Shown piece after piece: positions 17,785-26,330 of a stretch of DNA of 64,000 bases; within the stretch, counting starts at the first letter, position 1, and each line of letters opens with the position of its first letter. Below the pieces are notes generated by a model that saw only the letters and a program-made list of their open reading frames with translations, was not told where the DNA came from and did no database searches. The stretch spans positions 1 through 64,000 of the forward strand of contig NZ_JADZDS010000051.1 of NCBI RefSeq assembly GCF_020850895.1. The letters are read 5' to 3'. This stretch comes from Thermomonas sp. (GTDB lineage: Bacteria > Pseudomonadota > Gammaproteobacteria > Xanthomonadales > Xanthomonadaceae). The position numbers and the translations under genes were made by a program.

Positions 17785-18210
17785 TCAAGGGACCATGCTG
17801 TAGCTGATCGAATCGTTGGGGCTGTCATTGAGCATGGCCGCAGCACCGATCGCCACGGCGGCGACGATCCACTTGTTGATGCCATTGGAACCAGCCTGCC
17901 ACGCACCTGCAGGCTTGCAGTCGCCCGGCACTTCATAGACGCCCGCGGCCTTGAATTCGATGACGCAGTCGTCGCTGGTATCTTGGGTACCACGGTCGTA
18001 GACGGCCTGTGCATAGGTCGCATTGCTGATCGAGAGCTTTTCGCCGCGGGTCAAGCCCTGGCCGTTTTGCGCGGTGACGAATTCGCCGCCGTTGCTGGTC
18101 ATGACCGAGCCATTCTTGATCCGCAAGGTCACGTTTTCCTGGGACTGTGCGAACAGCGAACCCGAAAACAGCACGCCCGTTGCGGCCAAAACGATCGCCA
18201 GCGTTTTCAT
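17785..18210 (-). CDS. Small exported protein of unknown function in EPS operon
   Basis: I do not recognise a family for this 141-residue protein. The ATG at 18210 starts a clear signal peptide (MKTLAIVLAATGVLFSGSLF, then Ala-Gln before the mature SQENVTL). The mature part is beta-like, with NGSVMTSNGGEFVTAQNG and two cysteines (DDCVIEF and PGDCKPAG) that could form a disulfide. It ends with a hydrophobic stretch KWIVAAVAIGAAAML and a short polar tail. That looks like a C-terminal membrane anchor. It sits between the TPR-like gene and the ligase, so a periplasmic role in polymer assembly is inferred. Confidence 0.75.
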   Translation of the reverse strand: MKTLAIVLAATGVLFSGSLFAQSQENVTLRIKNGSVMTSNGGEFVTAQNGQGLTRGEKLSISNATYAQAVYDRGTQDTSDDCVIEFKAAGVYEVPGDCKPAGAWQAGSNGINKWIVAAVAIGAAAMLNDSPNDSISYSMVP

Positions 18211-18280
18211 TGTTGGACCCTTGACGTCAGCGTGGAATAGTCCCACAGGCCGTTACCTTAGGTGCGACACGCGCCCGCTG

Positions 18281-19558
18281 TCAAGGAGTTTGCACGGGAC
18301 TTTGCACGGGATTCGGGGCCGGTCGCGTGGGCGGTGCCATGGTCGCCGGCTCGATCCGGACGGCATCGATCCACAGTTCCCCGGCCATCCGCAGGCCCTT
18401 GCCACCGTGGCTGAGGGTGTTCAAGCGCAACCATTGTCCCGGGCAGTCGGCTTGGGGAACCTGAACGGTCAAGCTGGGCTCGATCCAGTCGAAGCTGCCG
18501 ACCAGCGGCTCGCCAGTGGCGATCGCACCGAGACGGGATGGGCAGACCAGCTGCCACTGCAGCCCACCCGCGGAGTGCAGCCCACGCGCGCGCAGCCGCA
18601 GGCGCACGGCATAGGCACCGGGCGGCAGGCGGAGCGGGTGCTCCAGCACGGCGCCGCGCACCGGCTGGTCGAAGAAGCGCAGGTGCATGACTCGCCCACC
18701 CGTCCCTGCTCCCGCCGCCGCAAAATCGACGCTGGCCACGCCAGCCACCCGCAGCCGCCAGTCGAAACCGGCGCCAGAGGGCTCGCGGCGGAAATCGCCG
18801 TTATAGACACGGAGACGATGGCTCTCTGCCCCCGGCGTGCGTGCGACCCAGCGTGTGTGCGCCTCGTCCCAATCGCCCTGCCCGATCAGGGCGTCGATCC
18901 AGCCGGCGAATTCCTCCGGACTCAGGGCGTGTTCTTCATCGAGCTGGCCATAGACCCGATCTGCCGCAGCGCGCGAGGTCCACAGTACGCGCAGCATCTG
19001 CTCGCGCCAGGGCGGATTCTGGCGCAGCGTTGCGACCAGCGCACTGGCAAAACGGCCATCGCGGGCCAGCGGCGCCAACTGCGGCAGAAGCCGGGCATTG
19101 GCCGCGGCGCGATCGGGTGATGTGCGTAGATAGAAATCGATCCAGCGCAGCGCTTCGGGAAAGTCCTCGCTGCGCAGCGCCAGACGGACCAGCCCGCTGA
19201 TGGCCTCCGAATCGCGCGGCGCTCGCTGCGCGGCGATCGCGTACAGCCGCCGCGCCTGCGGGTCGTGCCCGGTGTGTTCTTCGATCTGGGCAAGCAGGCG
19301 GAAGGCGCGGCCCTGCAGTGGCTCGCGCGCCAGCAGCGTGCGCGCGGTCGCGGCGGCGGCGGCACGCTCGCCCTGCGCCAGCTGCTGTTCGGCCAGCGCC
19401 CACAGCGCGTCGGGGTCGCCCGGATGGGCTTGCAAGGCGCGCTCCGGGTCGGCGTTGGCCAGTCGTTCCGCCTGTAGCTGGCCGACGATCCGCCACCCGG
19501 CCAGCGCCACGAAGGCCAGCGTGGCAGCCAGCGCCACCACCCGCACGCCCCGCCTCAC
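18281..19558 (-). CDS. Membrane-anchored TPR-like protein of the EPS locus
   Basis: This 425-residue protein has an N-terminal signal anchor (VVALAATLAFVALAGWRIVG). Helical repeats resembling TPRs cover residues ~35-240 (for example DPDALWALAEQQLAQGERAA and GRAFRLLAQIEEHTGHDPQA). A C-terminal beta-rich region follows, with MHLRFFDQPVRG and LPPGAYAVRLRLRARG, reminiscent of carbohydrate-binding-like folds. It starts with GTG at 19558, overlapping the J-domain gene stop (GTGA). It would be exposed in the periplasm as a scaffold for polymer assembly or export. The function is inferred from context only. Confidence 0.75.
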   Translation of the reverse strand: MRRGVRVVALAATLAFVALAGWRIVGQLQAERLANADPERALQAHPGDPDALWALAEQQLAQGERAAAAATARTLLAREPLQGRAFRLLAQIEEHTGHDPQARRLYAIAAQRAPRDSEAISGLVRLALRSEDFPEALRWIDFYLRTSPDRAAANARLLPQLAPLARDGRFASALVATLRQNPPWREQMLRVLWTSRAAADRVYGQLDEEHALSPEEFAGWIDALIGQGDWDEAHTRWVARTPGAESHRLRVYNGDFRREPSGAGFDWRLRVAGVASVDFAAAGAGTGGRVMHLRFFDQPVRGAVLEHPLRLPPGAYAVRLRLRARGLHSAGGLQWQLVCPSRLGAIATGEPLVGSFDWIEPSLTVQVPQADCPGQWLRLNTLSHGGKGLRMAGELWIDAVRIEPATMAPPTRPAPNPVQSPVQTP

Positions 19559-21093
19559 GGGCCGGCTTCCAGCGCAACCGAGGTCACCAGCCAGCGGTCA
19601 TCGCGCCAAGCGAGCGCGGCGACCACGCTGCCCTGGCTGGAGCCGGCAACCCGGTAGGGGGAGCGCAGCGAACCATGGGTCTGTCCGATGCGCCACTGCG
19701 GTGCGCCCAGCCGGGTGGCGCCCAGCTGGCGCAGGTCACGGCGCAAGCCGTCGGCGCGGTCCAAGGCCGAGGCGCTGGCCCAGATCGGTGGCGGCGTGCG
19801 GCTGTCCGACACGAGGTAGTGCATAAGCTGCTGCCCGACCTGGCGTGCCTGCTGGATGCGCGCGTAGGCTTCGTCCCCTTCCGCGCCTGGGCCCAGCTCT
19901 GTCCGCGCTTGGCTGCGTCGCCCGAACACCTGCCGCAGGCGACCGAACAGGCTGTCCTGCTGCACCGCCTCAGTGGGGTCTGCCGCAGCGGTGGCCGCAT
20001 CGGGCGGCGGACGGCGGATAGTCGGCGCGGGGTTGGCCGCGACGACGGGCGTCGGTGGCAACGCCGCCGGGCTGGCAGCGACTGCGGGAGCGGCCGGCAA
20101 CGGAGTCGAAAACGAAGCTTGGACAGGATGTCTCGCTGCATGCGCCGCGCCGGCTTGCCACGCCAGCTCAACCCGCTCAACCGGCACCGGGGGCACCGCC
20201 GGCGGCGGGGTGACTGGAAGCGCCGTCGTCAGCGGCGCGACATCCTCCGCCGCCAGCGGGACCGGCGGCAGGTCCAATTCGGGCGGCAGCACAGGCAGGG
20301 GTGCGGGGGCGGCAGCGTCCACGTCCCGGCGTAGAGGCGCCGTCTCGGCGGATTCAGCGCCTTCGTGCCGCAGCGACATATCCGCAGGCCTATCCGCGGC
20401 GGGCACTGCGGCATCGACGATGTCAAAACCCCAGGGCTCGGGTTCGCGAAGGCTCTGGCGCAAGGCCAGCCAGCCCAACAGCAGGCAGATGCCGAGCAAG
20501 CCGGCCACCAGCGCCCGATGGCGCTTGCGGGTGAAGGCGGCGGGTGTCCCGGGCTGCGGATGCCAGACCGCCGCCGGCAGCGGGCGGGCGTCGGGCCGGG
20601 TTGCGGCGGGTGCAGGCGCGAACGCACGGCCCGTCGCGGCTGCTCGTTCGGCGTCGTAGGCTCGGCGTCGATCCTCGCTGCGCAGCTGGTTCCAGGCCGC
20701 ATTCACCCGCGCGGCAAAGATGGAGTCGTCGCCGGCATATTGGCGATCGGGGTGCAACCAGACCTGCAGCAGACGGTGGTTCGCCTTGATCTGTTCCGCC
20801 GGCGCGTCAGCCGCGACGCCCAGCGTGCGGTAGGCATCGGCGTCCGCGTGGAACAGGATTTCGCGCGCGTAGAAGCGCGCGGCTTCGCGCAGGGTTGCGG
20901 CGGATTCCCCGGTCTGGAGCAAGCCGCGTTGCGGTAACGCCACATCAGTCGCGTCCGGCGCCACGCTGGCGGCGACAGCCAGCAGCTCGCCGACGCCGGG
21001 TGGCAACGGTCGCTGCCGCAGGCGGTAGCGCTCCGCGGGCGCACTCAGCAGCGCCAGTGCCCATTCCAACGCGGTGCCGTTCGCACCGTCCAT
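19555..21093 (-). CDS. J-domain protein with a single transmembrane helix
   Basis: This 512-residue protein carries a J-domain at about residues 86-150: DAYRTLGVAADAPAEQIKAN, the invariant HPD at 114-116 in WLHPDRQYAG, and AARVNAAWNQLRSEDRRRAYD. The J-domain should stimulate an Hsp70 (DnaK/HscA). Residues ~194-214 (VAGLLGICLLLGWLALRQSL) form one transmembrane helix. A long Pro/Ala-rich linker leads to a C-terminal domain with a beta-like end (RYRVAGSSQGSVV-like pattern). So the J-domain is cytosolic and the tail periplasmic. It lies 4 nt after wzc, overlaps the next gene, and is therefore part of the export module. Confidence 0.85.
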   Translation of the reverse strand: MDGANGTALEWALALLSAPAERYRLRQRPLPPGVGELLAVAASVAPDATDVALPQRGLLQTGESAATLREAARFYAREILFHADADAYRTLGVAADAPAEQIKANHRLLQVWLHPDRQYAGDDSIFAARVNAAWNQLRSEDRRRAYDAERAAATGRAFAPAPAATRPDARPLPAAVWHPQPGTPAAFTRKRHRALVAGLLGICLLLGWLALRQSLREPEPWGFDIVDAAVPAADRPADMSLRHEGAESAETAPLRRDVDAAAPAPLPVLPPELDLPPVPLAAEDVAPLTTALPVTPPPAVPPVPVERVELAWQAGAAHAARHPVQASFSTPLPAAPAVAASPAALPPTPVVAANPAPTIRRPPPDAATAAADPTEAVQQDSLFGRLRQVFGRRSQARTELGPGAEGDEAYARIQQARQVGQQLMHYLVSDSRTPPPIWASASALDRADGLRRDLRQLGATRLGAPQWRIGQTHGSLRSPYRVAGSSQGSVVAALAWRDDRWLVTSVALEAGP

Positions 21094-21097
21094 CCAC

Positions 21098-23395
21098 TCA
21101 ACCCCTGGTCAGTTTCGGCGTTCCTTCGCGGCCACCACTTCCATAGTCATAGTTGTAGCCATATCCGTAGCCGTACGCCGACTTCTGGGCATCGTAGCGG
21201 GACAGCAAGGCCCCGACCACGCGGGCGCGCGCCGCCAGCAGACGCTTGAGCGCAATCTGCGCGGTGCGAATCTTGGTCTTCCCGGCATCGATGATCAGCA
21301 CGGTGCCGTCGGCAGAATTGGCGAGGATCGGCGCATCCGCCAACCCCAGCACCGGCGGCCCGTCGATGATCACCTGGTCGAAGCGCTCGATGGCCACGGT
21401 CAGCATCGACACCAGCTTGGAGCCGGACAACAGTTCCGCGGGGTTCGGCGGCAGCGGCCCGGCGAGGATGACCTGCAGCCCGTCCTCGCCGCTGGGCTGG
21501 ATGACACTGGTGAGTGCATCGGAACCGGACAGCAGGCCGCTCAGCCCGGTCGCCGCTGCCTTCAGGCCCAAGGTGCGGTGCAAGGATGGATTGCGCAGGT
21601 CGCCTTCGACCAGCAGCACGCTCTTGCCCAGTCGCGCGAAGTTGCGCGCCAGCGCCAGCGCCGCCGTTGATTTGCCCTCACCGGGCCCGGGACTGGTCAC
21701 CAGCAGCGTGCGTGGAACACCGTGGTCGGTGGAAAACTGCAGCGCCGCGCGCACCGATCGGTAAGCCTCCGAGAAGCCCGAATGCGCATCCGCCGCGGCT
21801 TCGGCCACCCGCCGCCCTTCCTTGACCTTGGGCACCACGCCCAGTACCGCCAGCTTGAGTTTCTGTTCGATGTCGTGCGGCGATTTCAGTGTGTCGTCGA
21901 GATATTCAAGCAAGAAGGCAGCCAGCACGCCCAGCAGCAAGCCAAACAGCACGCCACGGATCAGGTCTTGGCGCACATTGGGCTTGAAACGTCCGGCGCC
22001 GTCGGCAGGATCGATGATGCGGATGTTATTGGCTTCGGCCGCGCTGGTTGCGCCCAATTCCTTGTACCGTTGCAGCAGACCGTCGTAGAGCTGGCGATTG
22101 GTGTCGACATCGCGCTTGAGGATGTTGTATTCGATGCTGCTGCTGCTTGCCACGAAGGCCTGCGTGCGCAGCCGTTCCACCTGCTCAGTCAGTGCCGCCT
22201 CTTCTGCGGCAGCCGCGTCGTACTCGGCTTTGACCGAACCGCCGATCCGTCCACGTTCTGCGGCGATCTGCTTGTCGATTTCATCGATCTGCTGGCGCAG
22301 TTGGACCATTTCCGGGTAGTCCGGCTTGAACGTGGCCAGTTTCTGTTGGTATTGCGCCATCAGCACCGCCCGCTGCTGTTGCAATGGGCCGATGGCCGAG
22401 GCGGTCAGCTGTTCGGTCGAGGTTGCATTGTTGCGGTAGCGTGCTTGTGCGCGAATTCGTGCCTGCTGCGCCTGTGCCAGCGCCGCGCTGAGCTGGGTCA
22501 GGCTTTCCAATGCCAGCGTGCGCCCCTCGTCATCGGTGATCGTCAACCCCTGCGCGCGGGCGTATTCGACCAGCTTGCGCTCAGACGCCTCCAGCTTGGC
22601 CTTGGTTTCCGCAAGTTGGCGTTCCAGATAATCCCTGGCAAAATTCGAACGGCCGCTGTTCTGGTCCTGATTCGACGCGATGAACTCCTCGGCAATCGCA
22701 TTGGCCACGCGCACGGCGAAATCGGGGGAAGGACTGTCGTAACGGATCCAGACCAGGCGAGTGTTTTCCACACGGGTCGCGGACAGGCCACCGTTGACTT
22801 CGGCGGCTACCGCATCGCGAATGGCGTTGGACTGGGCAGTCGGGACAGCACCGGGCTTGGCCGTCCCCGTCAAGGCAGGTCGTGGCCGAATCAGGCCAAG
22901 CAGCCGACTCGACAAGCTCGGTGCTTCCAGGCGATCCAGCGCGGTCTGGTCTAGATTCAGCCGCGTCGCGACACGCTCGGCCAGGCTGCGGCTTTTGAGC
23001 AATTCAAGCTGGGTTTGCAGGTACTCGTCGTCCCAAGAATAATCCGGCGCGACCTGCCCACCGCCGGCAGCGGCAATGGTCAACTCCGCGGTCTTATTGT
23101 CGATCTGTACCAGCGTTTGGGCGGCGTACATCGGCGTGGTCATCAACGTGTTGACCAACGCCAGCGCGGTGACGGCGGCGGCAATGCTGATGACCAGCCA
23201 GCGCCATTTCAGCAGGATGTGCCAATACTTGCGCAGGTCGAATTCGTTGGCTTCATCCTCGGATGGTTCCTCGAACAGACTCAGCACACCGCGCCCGTGT
23301 GCGAAGGCCAACGCCCGCTGATCAACGGGATCCTGGCGCGCTGGAAGCCGGTCGCCACCTTGCGCCGGATCGACCGGAAGCTTGTCGTCTGTCAT
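21098..23395 (-). CDS. wzc: Polysaccharide co-polymerase/tyrosine autokinase (Wzc type)
   Basis: It controls chain length and export by cycles of tyrosine autophosphorylation. The 765 residues have a Wzz domain with a first transmembrane helix at ~66-84, a long periplasmic coiled coil (~255-440) and a second helix at ~480-497. The cytoplasmic BY-kinase domain has Walker A SPGPGEGKST (569-578), Walker A' LLVEGDLR (594-601) and Walker B VIIDGPP (675-681). The C-terminus carries a tyrosine cluster with alternating Tyr at 741-751, the expected phosphorylation sites. It lies 24 nt after the wza stop, and the J-domain gene follows at once. Confidence 0.95.
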   Translation of the reverse strand: MTDDKLPVDPAQGGDRLPARQDPVDQRALAFAHGRGVLSLFEEPSEDEANEFDLRKYWHILLKWRWLVISIAAAVTALALVNTLMTTPMYAAQTLVQIDNKTAELTIAAAGGGQVAPDYSWDDEYLQTQLELLKSRSLAERVATRLNLDQTALDRLEAPSLSSRLLGLIRPRPALTGTAKPGAVPTAQSNAIRDAVAAEVNGGLSATRVENTRLVWIRYDSPSPDFAVRVANAIAEEFIASNQDQNSGRSNFARDYLERQLAETKAKLEASERKLVEYARAQGLTITDDEGRTLALESLTQLSAALAQAQQARIRAQARYRNNATSTEQLTASAIGPLQQQRAVLMAQYQQKLATFKPDYPEMVQLRQQIDEIDKQIAAERGRIGGSVKAEYDAAAAEEAALTEQVERLRTQAFVASSSSIEYNILKRDVDTNRQLYDGLLQRYKELGATSAAEANNIRIIDPADGAGRFKPNVRQDLIRGVLFGLLLGVLAAFLLEYLDDTLKSPHDIEQKLKLAVLGVVPKVKEGRRVAEAAADAHSGFSEAYRSVRAALQFSTDHGVPRTLLVTSPGPGEGKSTAALALARNFARLGKSVLLVEGDLRNPSLHRTLGLKAAATGLSGLLSGSDALTSVIQPSGEDGLQVILAGPLPPNPAELLSGSKLVSMLTVAIERFDQVIIDGPPVLGLADAPILANSADGTVLIIDAGKTKIRTAQIALKRLLAARARVVGALLSRYDAQKSAYGYGYGYNYDYGSGGREGTPKLTRG

Positions 23396-23419
23396 TTGAA
23401 ACGCGTCCTCGTTGCGACG

Positions 23420-24139
23420 TCAGAACCAGCGGAACAGGCCGATGATCGGCATCGCATCGAGGAACCTGCGCAGCGTCGTTTTGCTGCCCGACTCTTCGAC
23501 CACGACGATGTCATCCCCGTAGAGCTGTGGATCTTCGATGCTGCCATTGCGCAGCATCCGCAGATCGTAGGCTGCAGCCATCCGCCTGCCATTGACCTGG
23601 CGCATGATCACGATCCCGCGCGGATCGGCGATTTTCTCATCGATGCCGCCGGCCAGCGCGATCGCCTGCAGCAGGGTGATCTTGCCGCTGATCGGAATGA
23701 CCCCAGGCTTTTTCAATGCACCTTCCATGGTGATGCGCTGGCTGGCGAATTCCTTGACGAACACGCTGACCTGCGGATTTTGAAGATAATTTTCCGAGTA
23801 CCTGGTTTTCAGCAGGGCCTCGAGTTCGGCGGTGGTCAGTCCGCCGGCATTCACGGTGCCGATCAAGGGCAGCGAGATCTGCCCCTTGGCATTGACGCGC
23901 ACCTCCTTGCTCAGTGCATCCACGCCGAACACGCTGATCGAAATCAGGTCGTTTCCGCCAATGCGATAATCGCTCGCCTCCCGGAAAGCCTCTTCCATGT
24001 TGTTGGCATCCGGCGGCGGCAGCGCTGCCGCACCGGCGCCTGCGCGCGGCACGTTCCTCACCCCACTTCCACTGGCACAGGCAACCAGCAGCAGGGACAA
24101 GATCAACAGCAGGCAGATCGATGGCAGACGCCGCAGCAT
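23420..24139 (-). CDS. wza: Polysaccharide export outer-membrane lipoprotein (Wza family)
   Basis: This protein would form the outer-membrane/periplasmic channel for the polymer. The 239 residues start with a lipoprotein signal ending in the lipobox LLVAC, with Cys21 as lipidation site. The Poly_export domain follows: YRIGGNDLISISVFGVDALS, QISLPLIGTVNAGGLT and NPQVSVFVKEF. A SLBB domain starts at ITMEGALKKPGVIPI. It is shorter than E. coli Wza (379 residues) and resembles the shorter partners used with Wzc-like kinases. It is the first gene of the minus-strand transcript, with AAGGA upstream of the ATG at 24139. Confidence 0.93.
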   Translation of the reverse strand: MLRRLPSICLLLILSLLLVACASGSGVRNVPRAGAGAAALPPPDANNMEEAFREASDYRIGGNDLISISVFGVDALSKEVRVNAKGQISLPLIGTVNAGGLTTAELEALLKTRYSENYLQNPQVSVFVKEFASQRITMEGALKKPGVIPISGKITLLQAIALAGGIDEKIADPRGIVIMRQVNGRRMAAAYDLRMLRNGSIEDPQLYGDDIVVVEESGSKTTLRRFLDAMPIIGLFRWF

Positions 24140-24165
24140 GGACGTTCCTTGTTCCCGGACTGGTG

Positions 24166-24193
24166 ATTATGCCGACCAATCGCGCCAACGCAA
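24166..24193 (-). promoter_or_regulatory. Possible promoter of the Wza-Wzc operon
   Basis: On the minus strand TTGCGT (24188-24193) and CATAAT (24166-24171) are 16 bp apart and about 27 nt upstream of the wza ATG. Both boxes are partial matches to sigma-70 consensus. This is the only reasonable candidate I see in the 260-bp region before the tRNA gene. Confidence 0.35.
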
Positions 24194-24220
24194 CCACTGC
24201 CGCTCTGCTTCTTGCTGTCA

Positions 24221-24316
24221 GGGCAATGCTGAACACGTCTCTCCTGAACTTGCTCAGCACACGCTGCGTCCGATGCATGCCCGGACGCAGCTCAACGCCG
24301 ACCACATCAGCGTTGC
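24221..24316. repeat. Dispersed ~95-bp intergenic repeat, copy 1
   Basis: It runs from GGCAATGCTGAACACGTC through TCAGCACACGCTGCGTCC to CCCGGACGCAGCTCAACG. It matches the reverse complement of 35945-36037 along nearly its whole length, and contains GCTGCGTCCG-N9-CGGACGCAGC, a perfect 10-bp inverted repeat (24263-24291). It lies upstream of wza, so it may be part of the operon's 5' region. Confidence 0.7.
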
Positions 24317-24361
24317 CTCAGGTAACCGCGACAACCGCCGCCAGACAAACCCATCGCCCCG

Positions 24362-24389
24362 TTGCCCTTCGCCCTCGATCCTGTAGAAT
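24362..24389 (+). promoter_or_regulatory. Predicted promoter of tRNA-Val
   Basis: TTGCCC (24362-24367) and TAGAAT (24384-24389) are 16 bp apart and 12 nt upstream of the mature tRNA 5' end. The stretch between the -10 and the tRNA is GC-rich (CCCGGCTCTCC), as expected for the discriminator of stable RNA promoters under stringent control. Confidence 0.65.
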
Positions 24390-24401
24390 GCCCGGCTCTC
24401 C

Positions 24402-24476
24402 GGGCGGTTAGCTCAGCGGTAGAGCATTGCCTTCACACGGCAAGGGTCGCAGGTTCGAACCCTGCACCGCCCACCA
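24402..24476 (+). tRNA. tRNA-Val, anticodon CAC
   Basis: The cloverleaf is complete. The acceptor stem is GGGCGGT/ACCGCCC, the D arm GCTC-AGCGGTA-GAGC, the anticodon stem TTGCC/GGCAA with loop TTCACAC, and the T arm GCAGG-TTCGAAC-CCTGC. It has a discriminator A and an encoded CCA end. The anticodon CAC reads GTG valine codons, which are abundant in such GC-rich DNA. The gene marks the boundary of the polysaccharide locus. Confidence 0.97.
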
Positions 24477-24490
24477 AGTCGAGACCCTCA

Positions 24491-24516
24491 AAACCCCTGA
24501 TTTATCAGGGGTTTTT
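24491..24516 (+). terminator. Intrinsic terminator after tRNA-Val
   Basis: AAACCCCTGA-TTTA-TCAGGGG followed by TTTTTG forms a strong hairpin with a T-run, 15 nt after the tRNA CCA end. The A-run before the stem could also let it act on minus-strand transcripts arriving from ppnN. Confidence 0.9.
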
Positions 24517-24608
24517 GTTGTCAATCGAAACAATGCACCGCAGGCGCGATGGAGGAACGCATCGTCCGCGCAGGCAAGTGTCCCGGTTCACCCTGGGTTC
24601 GTGCTGGC

Positions 24609-26024
24609 TCAGGACACCACCCGGTAGCACGGCCGGTATTCGCCGGAAATCTTCATCCGGCGCTGCTCGACGAAGGCGCGCAGCAGGGCGTCGAGGGCGT
24701 GCATGATGTCGGGATCGCCGTTGATCTCGAACGGGCCGCGGACCTCGATCTGCCGCATCGCCGGTTCCTTGACGTTGCCGGCAACGATGCCGGAGAAGGC
24801 GCGGCGCAGGTCGGCCGCCAATTCATGCGGTTTGCGTCCGTGGTGCAGGTCGAGGGCGGCCATGCGCTCGTGGGTCGGGTTGAACGGCTGCTGGAACTCG
24901 AGCGGCACGTGCAACGCCCAGTTGAAGAAGAATGAATCCTCCTGCGCAATGCGCTGTTCGCGCACGTGCTGGACGCCGGCGAACATGCGACTGGCGACCT
25001 TCACCGGGTTGGAGACAATGATTTCATAGCGGCTGGCGGCGACATCGCCCAAGGTCAGGCGGATGAAGCGGTCGATCTGTTCGAAATAGGGTGCCGCCGC
25101 GGTCGGTCCAGTGAGGACCAGCGGAAAGCGCAGGTGGGCGTTTTCCTCGCGCAGCAGGATGCCCAGCAAGTAGAGGATTTCCTCGGCGGTGCCGACGCCG
25201 CCCGGAAAGACGATGATGCCGTGGCCCATGCGCACGAAGCCCTCGAGGCGTTTCTCGATGTCCGGCATGATCACCAGGTGGTTGACGATCGGGTTCGGCG
25301 ATTCGGCCGCGATGATCCCCGGCTCGGTCAGGCCGATGTAGCGGGTGCGACGGCGACGCTGCTTGGCATGGGCAATGGTCGCGCCCTTCATCGGCCCCTT
25401 CATCGCGCCCGGCCCGCAGCCGGTGCAGATGTCCAGCCCGCGCAGGCCCAGCTCGTAGCCGACCTGCTTGGTGTACTTGTACTCGTCCTGCCCGATCGAA
25501 TGGCCGCCCCAGCACACCACCAGGTTCGGATCGGTCGGATACAGGACGCGGGCGTTGCGCAACAGCCGGAACACGGCGTCGGTGATTCCGGGGGACGTGT
25601 CCAGGTCGGGGTCGCCATTGAGGTCGATCGCGGTGAACGCAAGGTCGCGCACGACCGCGAACAGCAGTTCGGCCACGCCGCGGATGATCCTGCCTTCGAC
25701 GAAGGCCATCGCCGGCGCGTTGTGCAGTTCGATCCGCAAGCCGCGGTCCTGCTGCTTCACTTGGATATCGAACTCCGGGTAAAGCTCCTGCGCCGCACGC
25801 GGGTCATCGGAGGCGCTGCCCGAAGTCAGCACGGCCAGCGCACAACGGCGCAGCAGCTCATGCAGGCCGCCACTGGAGGCATCGCGCAGGCGTGCGACTT
25901 CCTCGCGCGAGAGCACGTCGAGCGCGCCCTTGGGGTAGATGTGGGTGGAAACGCTGGGAAGCAGGCTGCCGGTGCCTTCGCCAGAGAGCATGTATCCGTC
26001 TTGCAGGTCGTCTGTCGTATTCAT
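24609..26024 (-). CDS. ppnN: Nucleotide 5'-monophosphate nucleosidase PpnN (LOG family)
   Basis: It hydrolyses purine and pyrimidine nucleoside monophosphates to base and ribose 5-phosphate. In E. coli it is a target of (p)ppGpp. The 471 residues carry a LOG-type Rossmann core with VCWGGHSIGQDEYKYTKQVG, CTGCGPGAMKGPMKGA and the signature IIVFPGGVGTAEEILYLLG. The N-terminal extension (GSLLPSVSTHIYPKGALDVL) matches the YgdH/PpnN subfamily rather than short cytokinin-type LOG proteins. The ATG at 26024 gives a length similar to E. coli PpnN (454). It stands alone, facing away from the TonB receptor. Confidence 0.93.
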   Translation of the reverse strand: MNTTDDLQDGYMLSGEGTGSLLPSVSTHIYPKGALDVLSREEVARLRDASSGGLHELLRRCALAVLTSGSASDDPRAAQELYPEFDIQVKQQDRGLRIELHNAPAMAFVEGRIIRGVAELLFAVVRDLAFTAIDLNGDPDLDTSPGITDAVFRLLRNARVLYPTDPNLVVCWGGHSIGQDEYKYTKQVGYELGLRGLDICTGCGPGAMKGPMKGATIAHAKQRRRRTRYIGLTEPGIIAAESPNPIVNHLVIMPDIEKRLEGFVRMGHGIIVFPGGVGTAEEILYLLGILLREENAHLRFPLVLTGPTAAAPYFEQIDRFIRLTLGDVAASRYEIIVSNPVKVASRMFAGVQHVREQRIAQEDSFFFNWALHVPLEFQQPFNPTHERMAALDLHHGRKPHELAADLRRAFSGIVAGNVKEPAMRQIEVRGPFEINGDPDIMHALDALLRAFVEQRRMKISGEYRPCYRVVS

Positions 26025-26044
26025 GCGTCCACTTTACCTTAGGG

Positions 26045-26085
26045 ATTCGCCGAACATGTTCATCCCGGAATTGTCAGCACACGCT
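26045..26085. repeat. Possible truncated third copy of the dispersed repeat
   Basis: TCGCCGAACATGTTCATCCC and GGAATTGTCAGCACACGC resemble CTGAACACGTCTCTCCTG and AACTTGCTCAGCACACGC of the copy at 24221. The match is partial. The rest of the 306-bp gap 26025-26330 holds a GTCGGCAGACAAGGCCGAC inverted repeat near 26094 and a terminator, and no credible gene. Confidence 0.4.
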
Positions 26086-26280
26086 CACCCAGGGTCGGCA
26101 GACAAGGCCGACCAAGCGTTGCCTCGGGCGTTGAGCCCCCGAACAATCCAGCCGTTCCAAGCAGCCAAGGATGGCTGGCTTGCACCTGCTCGATGGAGAT
26201 GTTCACCTCCCCGGGTGATGCGGACCAACCGCTTGCGTACTTGATCGGTCTTGCCATAGAGCGGCCGGATCGCGCAACGA

Positions 26281-26309
26281 AAAACGCCCGGGACACCCGG
26301 GCGTTTTTC
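26281..26309 (-). terminator. Bidirectional intrinsic terminator after the TonB receptor
   Basis: ACGCCCGGG-ACA-CCCGGGCGT is a perfect 9-bp stem flanked by AAAA on one side and TTTTT on the other. It lies about 20 nt past the receptor stop, so it should end receptor mRNA and could stop transcripts from the other direction too. Confidence 0.9.
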
Positions 26310-26330
26310 GCGAACCACGATGCCTGTCGA

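Noticed and set aside
21021-21030. A second ops-like GGCGGTAGCG
   Set aside because: It lies on the plus strand inside the minus-strand J-domain gene, so it would not be transcribed in the right sense. It shows that a 10-base match can arise by chance.
21722-22954. A 410-codon plus-strand frame inside wzc
   Set aside because: Antisense to the Wzc coding region with no motif of its own.
24402-24476. Genomic island integrated at tRNA-Val
   Set aside because: No integrase, no duplicate of the tRNA 3' end and no insertion sequence is visible in the adjoining 24 kb, so an island call is not supported.
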